From the NCBI RefSeq assembly GCF_003696215.1, contig NZ_RFFG01000074.1, forward strand, positions 1 through 39,820: a stretch of DNA of 39,820 nt, written 5' to 3'. This DNA comes from Actinomadura harenae (GTDB taxonomy: Bacteria > Actinomycetota > Actinomycetes > Streptosporangiales > Streptosporangiaceae). Position numbers and translations under genes: made by a program. Below, piece after piece: positions 7,197-14,322 of the stretch (its first letter is position 1; the number at the start of each line of letters is the position of its first letter). The notes under the pieces are model-generated. The model was not told the origin of the DNA. It did no database searches and saw only the letters and a program-made list of their open reading frames with translations.

Positions 7197-9420
7197 CGCC
7201 TTTCCTGCCCTGTCCGTAGGGGTGGGGTGGCCCGATCTCTCGCGCGTTGCCTGTCAGGCGTTCGGTGATGCTCTCTTCGATGGCGCTACGGTCTATTCCG
7301 TGACGTTTGAGGACGTGCGCCGCGACCAGTGCCGGGTCGTAATGTGACTCGGGCAACTCGAACGTTTTCCCGGTCACCGGAGAAACGGTCCGCCCGCCAA
7401 TGCAAGGGCGCATAGCTATTTCGTAGGCCCCGAGGCCGGCAAGGTCACTCCGGTCCATTGGGGCGAATCTCCGAGCCATTTGGTTCGCGTCGCCGTACTC
7501 CATTTGGAAGCAGATCTGAGTGCGGACCGTACCGAGGATCGCAGACTCAATCTCGGGCGTGAGTTGATCAAGGTACTGGTAGGCGAGAGTGAGTCCCCAT
7601 CCGAGCCCGCGAGCCTGCGCCAGAATGTCGGCGAGTTCTCGCCCGGCCGCGAACTTCAGAATGTCGGGGAACTCGTCCAGATAGCCCCACACGGGCCTAC
7701 GCAAGTGCTTGGGGATCGTGGTCCGGTTCAGGCATTCCTGCCACAGCGACGCCACGATCAGCGACCCGAGGAGCATGGCTGCTTCTGGGCCGATGACTCC
7801 CTTCGACAAGGGAACAAGAAGCACTTTCCCTTTGCGGAATATCGACCCGAGGTCGACGCCTTCTGATTGGCCCAGCATGAGCCGTAGCGGAGTCCGCACG
7901 GTGAACGCGCGGAGTTTGTTCATGGTGGGGCCGGTGACCTGAATCCGTTCCGCTTCGCTCATGGTGTCGTAGGTGGCCCAGAACTGCCGCACAGCGGAGC
8001 CGATCCGAGCGTTCCTGAGAACGGTGCGCCGGAATTCGTCATTGGTGAGCAGTTCCGGAATCTCCACGAGCGTGTACGCCGATCCGTCGGGCGCTTTGGC
8101 GGCCACGAGCGTCAGGAGAGCGTTCCTGACGACGTCGGCCGTCCGGGGCCCCCACGAAGACCGCCACAACTGCGCGAAGATGTGCACGACGCGATCGACC
8201 ACGAGTTCCCGCGACAGTTCATCGCGGCCCCCCTGTAGGAGGTTGAACCCGACAGGGGAGTGCACTGCGGAGGGGTCCATCAGGATCACGTCGTCTACGC
8301 GGTGTTCGGGAATTCGCGCGAGGACATCGGAGATCAGGTCCGATTTCGGATCGAGTACTGCCACGCCGTATCCGGCTTCGATGTCTTGGAGGATCATGTT
8401 CGCCATAAGCTCAGATTTCCCCGCCCCGGTCGGAGCCTGAATTGTCGTGTGCCTCAGCCGGTCGTCCGGCTGGAGAGTCAGCACGCGCCCCCGCATTCCG
8501 GGATAGTTGCTCTCGGCCACCACCAATCCCGTGTTCCGCATCTCGACGGGAGCGGGAAGGGCCCGCGCGCTACCCGTCGCCAATCCCGGGACGCTGAGCC
8601 CATTGGTAGGGAAACCGATGAGAGCCGCAGCTTCCGCAGCGTTCAGCAGGCACGGCCACGCGCCGATCAGCGGGAGCGACCGGGGATACACGCGGCCCGC
8701 CACATACGCCGACGGCAGGAAACGCCGCACGAGCGCCGTACCGGGCGCGGACAGCGCGCCCATACCCGCGAGCACACCCGACATCAGCAGGGCCGCACGC
8801 GCCTTCTCAGGGGCCGATACCGCGACCCTCCCGCATGCGTCCAGAAGCGGATACGACTGCTTCTCGCGGAAGTCCCGGACCATGGCGGGAGACGCGTCGC
8901 CTTTCAGGCGGATATGACGTGTCGCGCGAATGGTCCACTGAACGCGGACGACCTCTCCGGGCCCCAGCGGATAGAGGATGGACAGGACACCCGCTATCGC
9001 AGCCGTGCCACGGTCGGCAGCCAGCGGACGCCACGCGCGCGAGGAACGCAGCTCCCGCGCTAGCCGCACCGCCGGACGGCCTTTCAGATACTCGCCGTCT
9101 TCCTCCACCCGGATTCCCGGGAGGGTCGCCGAGAGCATCGTCACCGCGCGGGGGCCAAGCGTCGAAGGCACAAGCAGGAAATGCCCGATCCCGCGCGGTG
9201 ACGCGTTGATCTCGAACACAAGCGGCCGCCGCCTTGTCGACCCCGAGAGCACCGAAAGAGCGCGCGACACATCATCAATGTCGAGATCGGACGGGAGACG
9301 CAGACGGAACGCCAACAGGTCGCTTCGCCACGCTCGCGATGCCCACATCTGATAACCGAGTTCCCCGAGGAACACGATGAGGCACACCGTGGTTATCTCG
9401 ATTGCCGGAGCCCACATCAT
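7180..9420 (-). CDS. TraD/VirD4-type conjugative ATPase (coupling-protein-like)
   Basis: The start was set at ATG 9420, 14 bp after the previous stop, because the first residues (MMWAPAIEITTVCLIVFLGE) form a membrane anchor; upstream in-frame sequence is shadow. The product is 746 aa. Walker A is APTGAGKSE at about residues 329-337 and a Walker B-like acidic motif is WGYLDEFPDI at about 578-587. A sensor-like segment follows (ILAQARGLGWGLTLAYQYLDQL, in part), typical of the TraD/TraG/VirD4-HerA ATPases that move DNA through type IV-like channels. A hydrophobic stretch around residues 140-155 may be a second membrane contact. With the neighbouring membrane proteins it probably forms the transfer machine. 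No VirB4 homologue or relaxase is seen, so a complete T4SS is not encoded here. Confidence 0.88.
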   Translation of the reverse strand: MMWAPAIEITTVCLIVFLGELGYQMWASRAWRSDLLAFRLRLPSDLDIDDVSRALSVLSGSTRRRPLVFEINASPRGIGHFLLVPSTLGPRAVTMLSATLPGIRVEEDGEYLKGRPAVRLARELRSSRAWRPLAADRGTAAIAGVLSILYPLGPGEVVRVQWTIRATRHIRLKGDASPAMVRDFREKQSYPLLDACGRVAVSAPEKARAALLMSGVLAGMGALSAPGTALVRRFLPSAYVAGRVYPRSLPLIGAWPCLLNAAEAAALIGFPTNGLSVPGLATGSARALPAPVEMRNTGLVVAESNYPGMRGRVLTLQPDDRLRHTTIQAPTGAGKSELMANMILQDIEAGYGVAVLDPKSDLISDVLARIPEHRVDDVILMDPSAVHSPVGFNLLQGGRDELSRELVVDRVVHIFAQLWRSSWGPRTADVVRNALLTLVAAKAPDGSAYTLVEIPELLTNDEFRRTVLRNARIGSAVRQFWATYDTMSEAERIQVTGPTMNKLRAFTVRTPLRLMLGQSEGVDLGSIFRKGKVLLVPLSKGVIGPEAAMLLGSLIVASLWQECLNRTTIPKHLRRPVWGYLDEFPDILKFAAGRELADILAQARGLGWGLTLAYQYLDQLTPEIESAILGTVRTQICFQMEYGDANQMARRFAPMDRSDLAGLGAYEIAMRPCIGGRTVSPVTGKTFELPESHYDPALVAAHVLKRHGIDRSAIEESITERLTGNAREIGPPHPYGQGRKGGEVDG

Positions 9421-9434
9421 CGACGGCCCCCGAA

Positions 9435-9617
9435 TCAGTACCGGCGGCGGCGGATGAACAGCCCGACGAACACGATCACCAGGATCGCGCCGCCCACCAA
9501 AGGCAGGAACGGAACGAGCCACCGGTAGGTCAGGTTCGCCAGATACGCCACGATCGGGATCGCGATCAGGATCGCGAGAATCCGCGTCCAGATCGACCGG
9601 CGGTAATACATCCCCAT
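9435..9617 (-). CDS. Two-helix small membrane protein (60 aa), first gene of the element operon
   Basis: ATG 9617 has AGGGAAGG at about 9 nt. The basic start (MYYRRSIWTR) is followed by two hydrophobic helices (ILAILIAIPIVAYLANL and FLPLVGGAILVIVFVGLFI) and a terminal RRRRY, a helical hairpin with both ends inside. It directly precedes the TraD-like ATPase by 14 bp. Small bitopic or hairpin membrane proteins commonly accompany conjugative ATPases. The specific role is unknown. Confidence 0.8.
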   Translation of the reverse strand: MGMYYRRSIWTRILAILIAIPIVAYLANLTYRWLVPFLPLVGGAILVIVFVGLFIRRRRY

Positions 9618-10106
9618 GCGAAAGCCTTCCCTTCGTTCTGCCGAATGCGACCCTCCAAGCGTCGCCGGAATTTCCGCCGGGAAACAATCAGCCAACCCGC
9701 CGAATCCACGCCCGAACCCTGCCGGGAACCCCGCTTTCGTCTCGCACGTGAACCGCTTACTTCCTGCGGCCCGCCAGCCGCAGCACTGCCGAAAATCTGC
9801 TATCACCGCAGGTCAAAACGCCATGACAGGGGTATGAAACCCTCGTGACAGAAGCGGGCAGAGCCACGTAGGGTCACGCAGATCCGATCAACCGTTCGAC
9901 CATTCGAGGTGATCAGCAGAGAATCCAACCGCGTTCGCGCAGGTCAGGCGGGGTCTCGGGGAATCCCGCCGTCCAGCCGGGCAAGTGAGACGGAACCGGC
10001 AAGCGGCTTCCGCAGTCATACAAAGGCAGCGATCCCCTCTGGGGCAGGGGATCGGAACAACGACCCATCACACCCGCTCCCGGCATGTAGAGAGGTAACG
10101 GGGGAA
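9618..10106. promoter_or_regulatory. Divergent intergenic region of the element (promoters; possible origin)
   Basis: This 489-bp gap between divergent genes should hold promoters for the minus operon and the plus-strand pair. Seen in it: AGGG-N8-CCCT around 9828-9843 flanked by TGACAG repeats; a near-palindrome GATCAACC/GGTGATC around 9886-9914 with TTCGACCATTCGA between; and a perfect inverted repeat at 10030-10054. It is less GC-rich than its surroundings. It is the largest non-coding stretch of the element and so the best candidate for an origin of transfer or replication; that is inference from position. Confidence 0.5.
10030..10054. repeat. Perfect 9-bp inverted repeat
   Basis: CGATCCCCT at 10030-10038 and AGGGGATCG at 10046-10054 are separated by CTGGGGC. 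It lies 53 bp upstream of the plus-strand gene at 10107 and could be an operator, an origin element or an attenuator hairpin. Confidence 0.7.
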
Positions 10107-10568
10107 GTGCACCAGCCGCAAATGATTGACGTCAATCGGCTCTACTCCCACCTGCACGAGGTCGTTCGCTACGGAGTCCGCGCCAATGCTCTCTACGAGC
10201 ACGGACGCCCCCTCATCGACCTAGTCGCCCCCTCCGACGACCATTCAGAAGAGTCCTATTCACTGCGAGCGCTTCTCACCGAGGAAGTCATTCGCCAGGG
10301 AATCAACCGTGAAAGCGCCACCGACGCAGAAGCACTACGGATCACGCTCGCAGTGGACGGCACGTCCAGCGTCCTCCGGAAGCTGGAAACGCGCAGGAGG
10401 GAAGCCGCACGCATCTACGGGGTACTCCCCAACAGTTTCCGGATGCACCACGAGCCCGCACTCCTGCGAGATCTGGCATTCCAGATCCTCGCGCTCCTCA
10501 TCTCACGGCCACAACCGGACGACCACCCCGACGCCATGCCCACGAGTCACCCCGGAATGACACCCTGA
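10107..10568 (+). CDS. Hypothetical protein (153 aa), element-borne
   Basis: GTG 10107 was chosen because GGGGGAA lies just upstream and the conserved-looking part begins soon after; ATG 10122 is an alternative, and the open frame reaching back to 9909 is probably non-coding. The protein is soluble and helical: RLYSHLHEVVRYGVRANALYEHG, a SLRALLTEEVIRQGI segment, and a Leu-rich C-terminal helix (LLRDLAFQILALLISR), ending in a Pro/His-rich tail. I recognise no family. It lies 4 bp before the next gene and shares an operon with it. Confidence 0.65.
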   Translation: MHQPQMIDVNRLYSHLHEVVRYGVRANALYEHGRPLIDLVAPSDDHSEESYSLRALLTEEVIRQGINRESATDAEALRITLAVDGTSSVLRKLETRRREAARIYGVLPNSFRMHHEPALLRDLAFQILALLISRPQPDDHPDAMPTSHPGMTP

Positions 10569-10572
10569 CGCA

Positions 10573-10854
10573 ATGACTTACAGACGCGGTGACAGAGTGA
10601 CGGCCCGCCGGTCACTCGGAATGGGATCGGTCGCCAAAGGCGCGAGCGGAACCGTCCTCGGCTCATCATTCCTGGGGAGCTACACAGTCCGTTTCGGCGG
10701 TCGAACGCTCCACAACATCAGCCGAGACGACCTCAACGCACACGCCGTCTCGGGGCCCCTAGGGGCAGGCTGCAACCTGATGCTCACCGGGTTGGGGACT
10801 ATCGCCTTAGCGGCCCTCATCGGCCGTCACGGACGCCCTCAGAGCCGCGTGTAG
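10573..10854 (+). CDS. Small protein with SH3-like N-terminus and C-terminal hydrophobic helix (93 aa)
   Basis: ATG 10573 is 4 bp after the previous stop. Residues 3-52 (RRGDRVTARR, ASGTVLGSSFLGSYTVRFGGRTL) have the alternating Gly/Val pattern of a small beta-barrel of SH3/KOW type. Residues 63-83 (GAGCNLMLTGLGTIALAALIG) form a hydrophobic helix that could anchor the protein in the membrane. No family assigned. The gene is followed by a strong hairpin. Confidence 0.65.
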   Translation: MTYRRGDRVTARRSLGMGSVAKGASGTVLGSSFLGSYTVRFGGRTLHNISRDDLNAHAVSGPLGAGCNLMLTGLGTIALAALIGRHGRPQSRV

Positions 10855-10867
10855 CCGCATAAACGAA

Positions 10868-10901
10868 AGAGCCCACCCGGCGTTCACGGCGGGTGGGCTC
10901 T
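10868..10901. terminator. Bidirectional hairpin terminator
   Basis: An 11-bp perfect stem, AGAGCCCACCC (10868-10878) with GGGTGGGCTCT (10891-10901) and a 12-nt loop, lies between the convergent genes ending at 10854 and 10914. Confidence 0.85.
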
Positions 10902-10913
10902 CGCATTCCAGGG

Positions 10914-11105
10914 TCAGGCGTTACGCCCCTCCGGGGACCGGTAGGACGCCAGCGCCGTCCGCAGAACTTCAGCGCTCACGGTGATATGACCAGCGTCGGG
11001 GTTCTTGCTGTCACGAACGCCAATAGCATCCGCAGCGAGACGCCTCATCTCGACACAGTTTGCGTTGTTGCCGCCACTGTATGTGGACTTGCGCCAGTGC
11101 ATCAT
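10914..11105 (-). CDS. DUF397 small protein, element copy
   Basis: This 63-aa protein starts at ATG 11105 directly after the XRE stop codon; a second ATG follows at 11102. It carries the DUF397 pattern WRKSTYSGGNNANCVE, IGVRDSKNP and a C-terminal VLRTALASYR helix. It is closely similar to the host protein at 1677-1871, including the IGVRDSKNP block. It presumably partners the XRE regulator encoded just upstream. Whether it could also act on the host XRE protein is an open question. Confidence 0.9.
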   Translation of the reverse strand: MMHWRKSTYSGGNNANCVEMRRLAADAIGVRDSKNPDAGHITVSAEVLRTALASYRSPEGRNA

Positions 11106-11918
11106 TCAAACCACTTCCTTCGCGATCATTTTAAGGAGTTGCAGGCTTTTACTTGATGACAGGGCTACTTCACTGATCTCCTCCCAAATAACCTCAAGGA
11201 GGTCGCCGGATTTGGCGCTCGTGACCGGTAGGGTTCCGAGCTGTCCCCCGATGTATGTGCGCTGCGCCCCGTTCGCCGTGAAGATGGTGAGGTCGCCATC
11301 GAGCCCGATATGCCAGTTCGCTTCCTTCTCGATGATGCGAATCCTCACGCATGGGAGTTGAGCTAGATCGATGAGCTTCTCAACTTGCTCCGGCATCGTT
11401 ACGCGCGCTGGCGGATGGAAGAATGCGGCTTGGTCGATGATGGCGGTGATGTTCGGCGGGTTCGGGCCTCTGAAGATGGCCTGACGCTCCATCCATTTCC
11501 GAACCGCTTCGTCGACCTCATTTATGCCCCGCGCCGTAAAAAGCGCACGCGCATAGTCGGCAGTCTGGAAGAGAGCCGGGATGACGTTGTTCGTCGTGAG
11601 GCGGATGACCCGGGAAGTCCTCTCATCCTTGATGTAGTCGCCGATGACGGATCCGCCTTCGTACATGTCGGCGTAGTGGCGCTGCGCTTCGAGTACCCCT
11701 CCGGTTCCCCACGCCCTGTCGAGTTTTCGGCAGTGCTCCCGTGGAACCCTATTTCGGCCACTTTCCCATGCGCCTACGGTTTGTCGCTCGACATTACATT
11801 CGTCGGCGGTCCGCTCCTGCGACCAGTTCGCGAGTCTCCTTAGTAGGCGTAGCTGAGCTGCGAGTGACGACCAAAGATCGTCGCCGGGATCTGGCAGGTC
11901 AGCGAGTCGAGGCGGCAT
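11106..11918 (-). CDS. XRE-family regulator with DUF5753 (WhiJ-like), element copy
   Basis: The protein is 270 aa from ATG 11918 (GAAAGGATC upstream), matching the start of its host paralogue. The N-terminal HTH contains the same WSQE-x-TADECNVERQTVGAWE recognition region as the protein at 865-1680; DUF5753 follows, with NNVIPALFQTADYARAL and WHIGLDGDL. The HTH is almost identical in the two proteins, so they probably recognise the same DNA. The likely role is control of element genes (a repressor of the divergent cargo genes is the simplest model). The gene is divergent from 12100 with a leader conserved with the host locus. Confidence 0.9.
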   Translation of the reverse strand: MPPRLADLPDPGDDLWSSLAAQLRLLRRLANWSQERTADECNVERQTVGAWESGRNRVPREHCRKLDRAWGTGGVLEAQRHYADMYEGGSVIGDYIKDERTSRVIRLTTNNVIPALFQTADYARALFTARGINEVDEAVRKWMERQAIFRGPNPPNITAIIDQAAFFHPPARVTMPEQVEKLIDLAQLPCVRIRIIEKEANWHIGLDGDLTIFTANGAQRTYIGGQLGTLPVTSAKSGDLLEVIWEEISEVALSSSKSLQLLKMIAKEVV

Positions 11919-11946
11919 GCTGAGAGATCCTTTCGGAGCTACTTCT

Positions 11947-11970
11947 GCACGACATTGCATGGTCATGCTA
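11947..11970 (-). promoter_or_regulatory. Putative promoter -10 and operator of the element XRE gene
   Basis: On the minus strand TAGCAT (11970-11965) is followed by GCAATGTCGTGC (11958-11947) and then CCGAAAGGATCT before ATG 11918. Order and spacing match the host locus at 811-865 within 2-3 nt. The shared GCA-N6-TGC is the candidate regulator site. Confidence 0.5.
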
Positions 11971-12099
11971 CTCGCTCAAGTCCACAGTGAGGAGACCTCA
12001 AAGAGGCCCGATTCCAGCGATCAAGAAAGGAGGACGAACGTACCCACGGGCACGAGACATGCCGACACCCGGCAATCGCGACACCTCTCGGGAGGATCT

Positions 12100-12474
12100 A
12101 TGCGACTCGGACGGCGGCACGAGGGGCGGCATACTCTCCGCTCCTTGTCCGCCCAATCAGCAGACGCCAGCAGCCAGAGAACCGATCGAAATGAGCGGAC
12201 GGAGCGCGTCAAGGCACTCTCCGACCTCGCAGACGCGTGCACGGTCTCGGGATTGCGCGTCCAATGGTCCCCGCTCCGCCCCGGGACGTTCCGCCACCTT
12301 CGTGTTTCCCTACTCGGCTACCCGTCAGTGACGGTGCGCGCCGATTTCGTCGACGGTGAATGGCAATACGTGTGGAATGCCGGTCGCGATGAGAACCGGG
12401 CAATCGGCCCCGTAGACGACGTTCCACGCGTCGTGAACACGATCTGGTACGTGCTCAACCGAAGGGGGACGTGA
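12100..12474 (+). CDS. Hypothetical protein (124 aa)
   Basis: ATG 12100 has a near-perfect ribosome site (GGGAGGATCT-ATG); the longer open frame upstream has none. A basic, Ser/Arg-rich N-terminus of about 35 residues leads into a compact domain: VKALSDLADACTVSGLRVQW, GTFRHLRVSL, FVDGEWQYVW and DDVPRVVNTIWYVL. The pattern (helix, GL-x-V, basic strand, DG-x-W-x-(F/Y/V), then a helix after D-x-P) recurs in the 100-aa protein at 13928-14230, so the two may share a fold. Family unknown. The stop overlaps the next start (TGATG). Confidence 0.75.
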   Translation: MRLGRRHEGRHTLRSLSAQSADASSQRTDRNERTERVKALSDLADACTVSGLRVQWSPLRPGTFRHLRVSLLGYPSVTVRADFVDGEWQYVWNAGRDENRAIGPVDDVPRVVNTIWYVLNRRGT

Positions 12475-12920
12475 TGCTTCACGAGCACAACCCCGACGAG
12501 ATCCCCGACACCCTTGCCAGAACGGCACCCCCATCCGTGTTGATATCGGTGATCGCCGAGTCGTGGGAAACGGCATGGGTGAGCGACCGACCGAAGCACC
12601 TTCACATGGGATCGGTCATCAGCGCTCTCGCCCGTGCCGATGCCCAAACGGAACTCGCGGATTCGGAGAGCATGCCGATCACGGATGCGCTCGACGTCGC
12701 GTGGACCTCCGTCGAACGACACTGGTCGCTGCGGATGAAGTCGTACGGATTCCTCTCGGATTCGATCAAATCCGTCCGGATGAGCGCGCGTATGGACTTC
12801 ATCGATCTGATGCGCAACGTGGCCAGTCGTCTCGGGCCCGTTCCGCCCGAACCAGAACCCGGTCCCGCGCGGTCGGCGCAGCGCCCCGCGCCGCCCCCAA
12901 GAGCCGGAGACGGCATCTAG
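12474..12920 (+). CDS. Hypothetical protein (148 aa), paralogue of the host gene at 373-759
   Basis: ATG 12474 overlaps the preceding stop (TGATG), with AAGGGGG upstream; GTG 12471 is an alternative. The protein is helical with P-x-VLISVI, ESWETAW, ALARADAQTEL and ALDVAW blocks that line up with the host protein divergent from the host XRE gene. The C-terminal 25 residues are Pro/Arg-rich and probably disordered. Function unknown. Its presence makes the element module (DUF397-XRE divergent from this operon) a near mirror of the host module at 373-1871. A 14-bp hairpin follows. Confidence 0.75.
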   Translation: MLHEHNPDEIPDTLARTAPPSVLISVIAESWETAWVSDRPKHLHMGSVISALARADAQTELADSESMPITDALDVAWTSVERHWSLRMKSYGFLSDSIKSVRMSARMDFIDLMRNVASRLGPVPPEPEPGPARSAQRPAPPPRAGDGI

Positions 12921-12970
12921 CAACCCGGCGCGCTCGTGCTGGCTGGCATGACCCGCGAGCGCGCTTTCCC

Positions 12971-13007
12971 GGTCCGTTCACGCGTTCGTCATCCGCGTGA
13001 ACGGACC
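12971..13007 (+). terminator. Hairpin between the 148-aa gene and the EEP gene
   Basis: A perfect 14-bp stem has arms GGTCCGTTCACGCG (12971-12984) and CGCGTGAACGGACC (12994-13007) with a 9-nt loop. It is 50 nt after the stop at 12920 and 85 nt before GTG 13092, and probably separates two transcription units. Confidence 0.75.
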
Positions 13008-13091
13008 GCGCGGGCCCGCTCCCTCCCCTGGTGGGCGGGCCCGCGCCACAAGCCCGTACAACGTGTCCAGCGATCGAGAAGGAGCCCGGAA

Positions 13092-13931
13092 GTGAACAGT
13101 GCCAAGCCGAACGGAACGCTCAGGGTCACGACGTGGAATTTGCAGAATGGAGGACTGGATAGGCCAATGGATATTGGTGGAGATTCTCGACTGAATGGCA
13201 TCATCGACCGCATCTCGGCCGCCGGTCCGCAAGACGTCGTCTTCTTGCAGGAATGCCGCTGGGGCGCGCTGTCTTCACGGCGACTCTACGAGACGGCCGC
13301 GAAGCTGGGAATGCCGGGATGGGGGTACCTGGTTCCCGCTCCCAGGTTCGGATGCGATCTCGCCGTCTTCGTGCGGCAGAGCGACAGTTTCCACGTCGTG
13401 CAGGAGCGCCACGAGAGCGGACTCACGCCCTGGTATCACGCCCTTCTGAGGGTTGAGACGACGTTCCGGAGCGCGACCGGACAGACGCACCGGATCGACC
13501 TGTGCGGGCTGCATTTCGCGCCCAGCGCTCCCCGGATCCGGGGAGACGAGGCGGAACAGTTCAATCTTCTGGGAAAGGTCGAGGTGATCGCGGCGGGCGA
13601 CTTCAACGCTCGCGCTATCGCCGAACTTCCCTTCCCCGGGGGACTGAACCTTGCCCTCCCCAAAATCGCGAGGAAGCTGGACACGACACCGGCCGAGACC
13701 ATCAAGACGGCGGGATTCGCCGACGTCGGTGAATTGGCTGGTGATCTGACCCCCACGGTCGGCCACGACTTCAGTAACGGCCGGGCCGTCCCGCATCGCG
13801 CCGACCGAATTTACACCAACAGCAAGGGGGTGGATGTGCTCGACTACTCCGTTCTGTCCGGCGCGCTCGACAACGGCGGCCGGTTGTCCGACCACGACGG
13901 CGTCACCGCGCATATCCGGATCTCCGGATGA
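13092..13931 (+). CDS. Endonuclease/exonuclease/phosphatase (EEP) family protein
   Basis: GTG 13092 has AAGGAG at 7 nt; the frame is open earlier, but without a ribosome site and with the hairpin in between. The 279-aa protein carries the EEP (DNase I-like) active-site series: Asn17 in TTWNLQNG, Glu54 in FLQE, His141 in LHFAPS, Asp170 and Asn172 in GDFNAR, Asp238 in RADRI and Asp267-His268 in SDHDG. All catalytic positions appear intact. Such enzymes are metal-dependent phosphodiesterases acting on DNA, RNA or phospho-lipids/sugars; no signal peptide is present, so it acts in the cytoplasm. It is coupled (ATGA) to the 100-aa gene and lies in the right-end cargo position of the element. A defence, anti-defence or toxin role is possible but unproven. 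Confidence 0.88.
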   Translation: MNSAKPNGTLRVTTWNLQNGGLDRPMDIGGDSRLNGIIDRISAAGPQDVVFLQECRWGALSSRRLYETAAKLGMPGWGYLVPAPRFGCDLAVFVRQSDSFHVVQERHESGLTPWYHALLRVETTFRSATGQTHRIDLCGLHFAPSAPRIRGDEAEQFNLLGKVEVIAAGDFNARAIAELPFPGGLNLALPKIARKLDTTPAETIKTAGFADVGELAGDLTPTVGHDFSNGRAVPHRADRIYTNSKGVDVLDYSVLSGALDNGGRLSDHDGVTAHIRISG

Positions 13932-14230
13932 CCGGCAACGACGAACGCGGCGCAGCGCACACAGCCGCATTGGCGGGAATGGCGCGCGGCCATGGGCTGA
14001 CCGTGTCGGAGCTGTCCGGCACCCGCTTCCGGGTATCGAGCGGACCGGAGACGCGCGCATGGGAGATCCACGCGCGCCCCCGGCCTGATGACGGGGACCG
14101 GTGGTGGTTCTGCCGGGGAAGCGCCGCGTGGCTCTGCGAGGCCGACAATCCTGCCGACGCACTTATGCAGATCAAGGGCGCGTTGCACCAGGTCAACCCG
14201 CACGAGGGACCCGGCTCACCGCCGACGTAG
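13928..14230 (+). CDS. Small hypothetical protein (100 aa) coupled to the EEP gene
   Basis: ATG 13928 overlaps the EEP stop (ATGA). The compact soluble protein contains LAGMARGHGLTVSEL, GTRFRVSSG, a Trp-rich strand pair (DDGDRWWFCRGSAAWLC) and a closing helix after DNPADALMQIKGAL. Its layout resembles that of the 124-aa product at 12100-12474. Family unknown. Strict coupling suggests a partner, inhibitor or immunity protein of the EEP enzyme; that is inference from context only. Confidence 0.75.
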   Translation: MTGNDERGAAHTAALAGMARGHGLTVSELSGTRFRVSSGPETRAWEIHARPRPDDGDRWWFCRGSAAWLCEADNPADALMQIKGALHQVNPHEGPGSPPT

Positions 14231-14241
14231 TCCGCCGTCCC

Positions 14242-14287
14242 GCGAGGAAGCCCCTGGAACCGAGCTTGGTTCCAGGGGCTTCCTCGC
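14242..14287. terminator. Very strong hairpin at the right end of the element
   Basis: A perfect 20-bp stem has arms 14242-14261 and 14268-14287 and the loop GAGCTT. It is 12 nt after the last element gene and 36 nt before attR. It would end cargo transcription before it enters the split host gene. Confidence 0.9.
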
Positions 14288-14322
14288 GCTACAGCCCGGC
14301 GTGTGCACAACCTGACTTGCTT

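Noticed and set aside
14303..14322. GTG 14303 as a genuine start of an independent downstream methyltransferase
   Set aside because: It lies in element sequence, has no ribosome site, and the product would lack the SAM-binding glycine loop.
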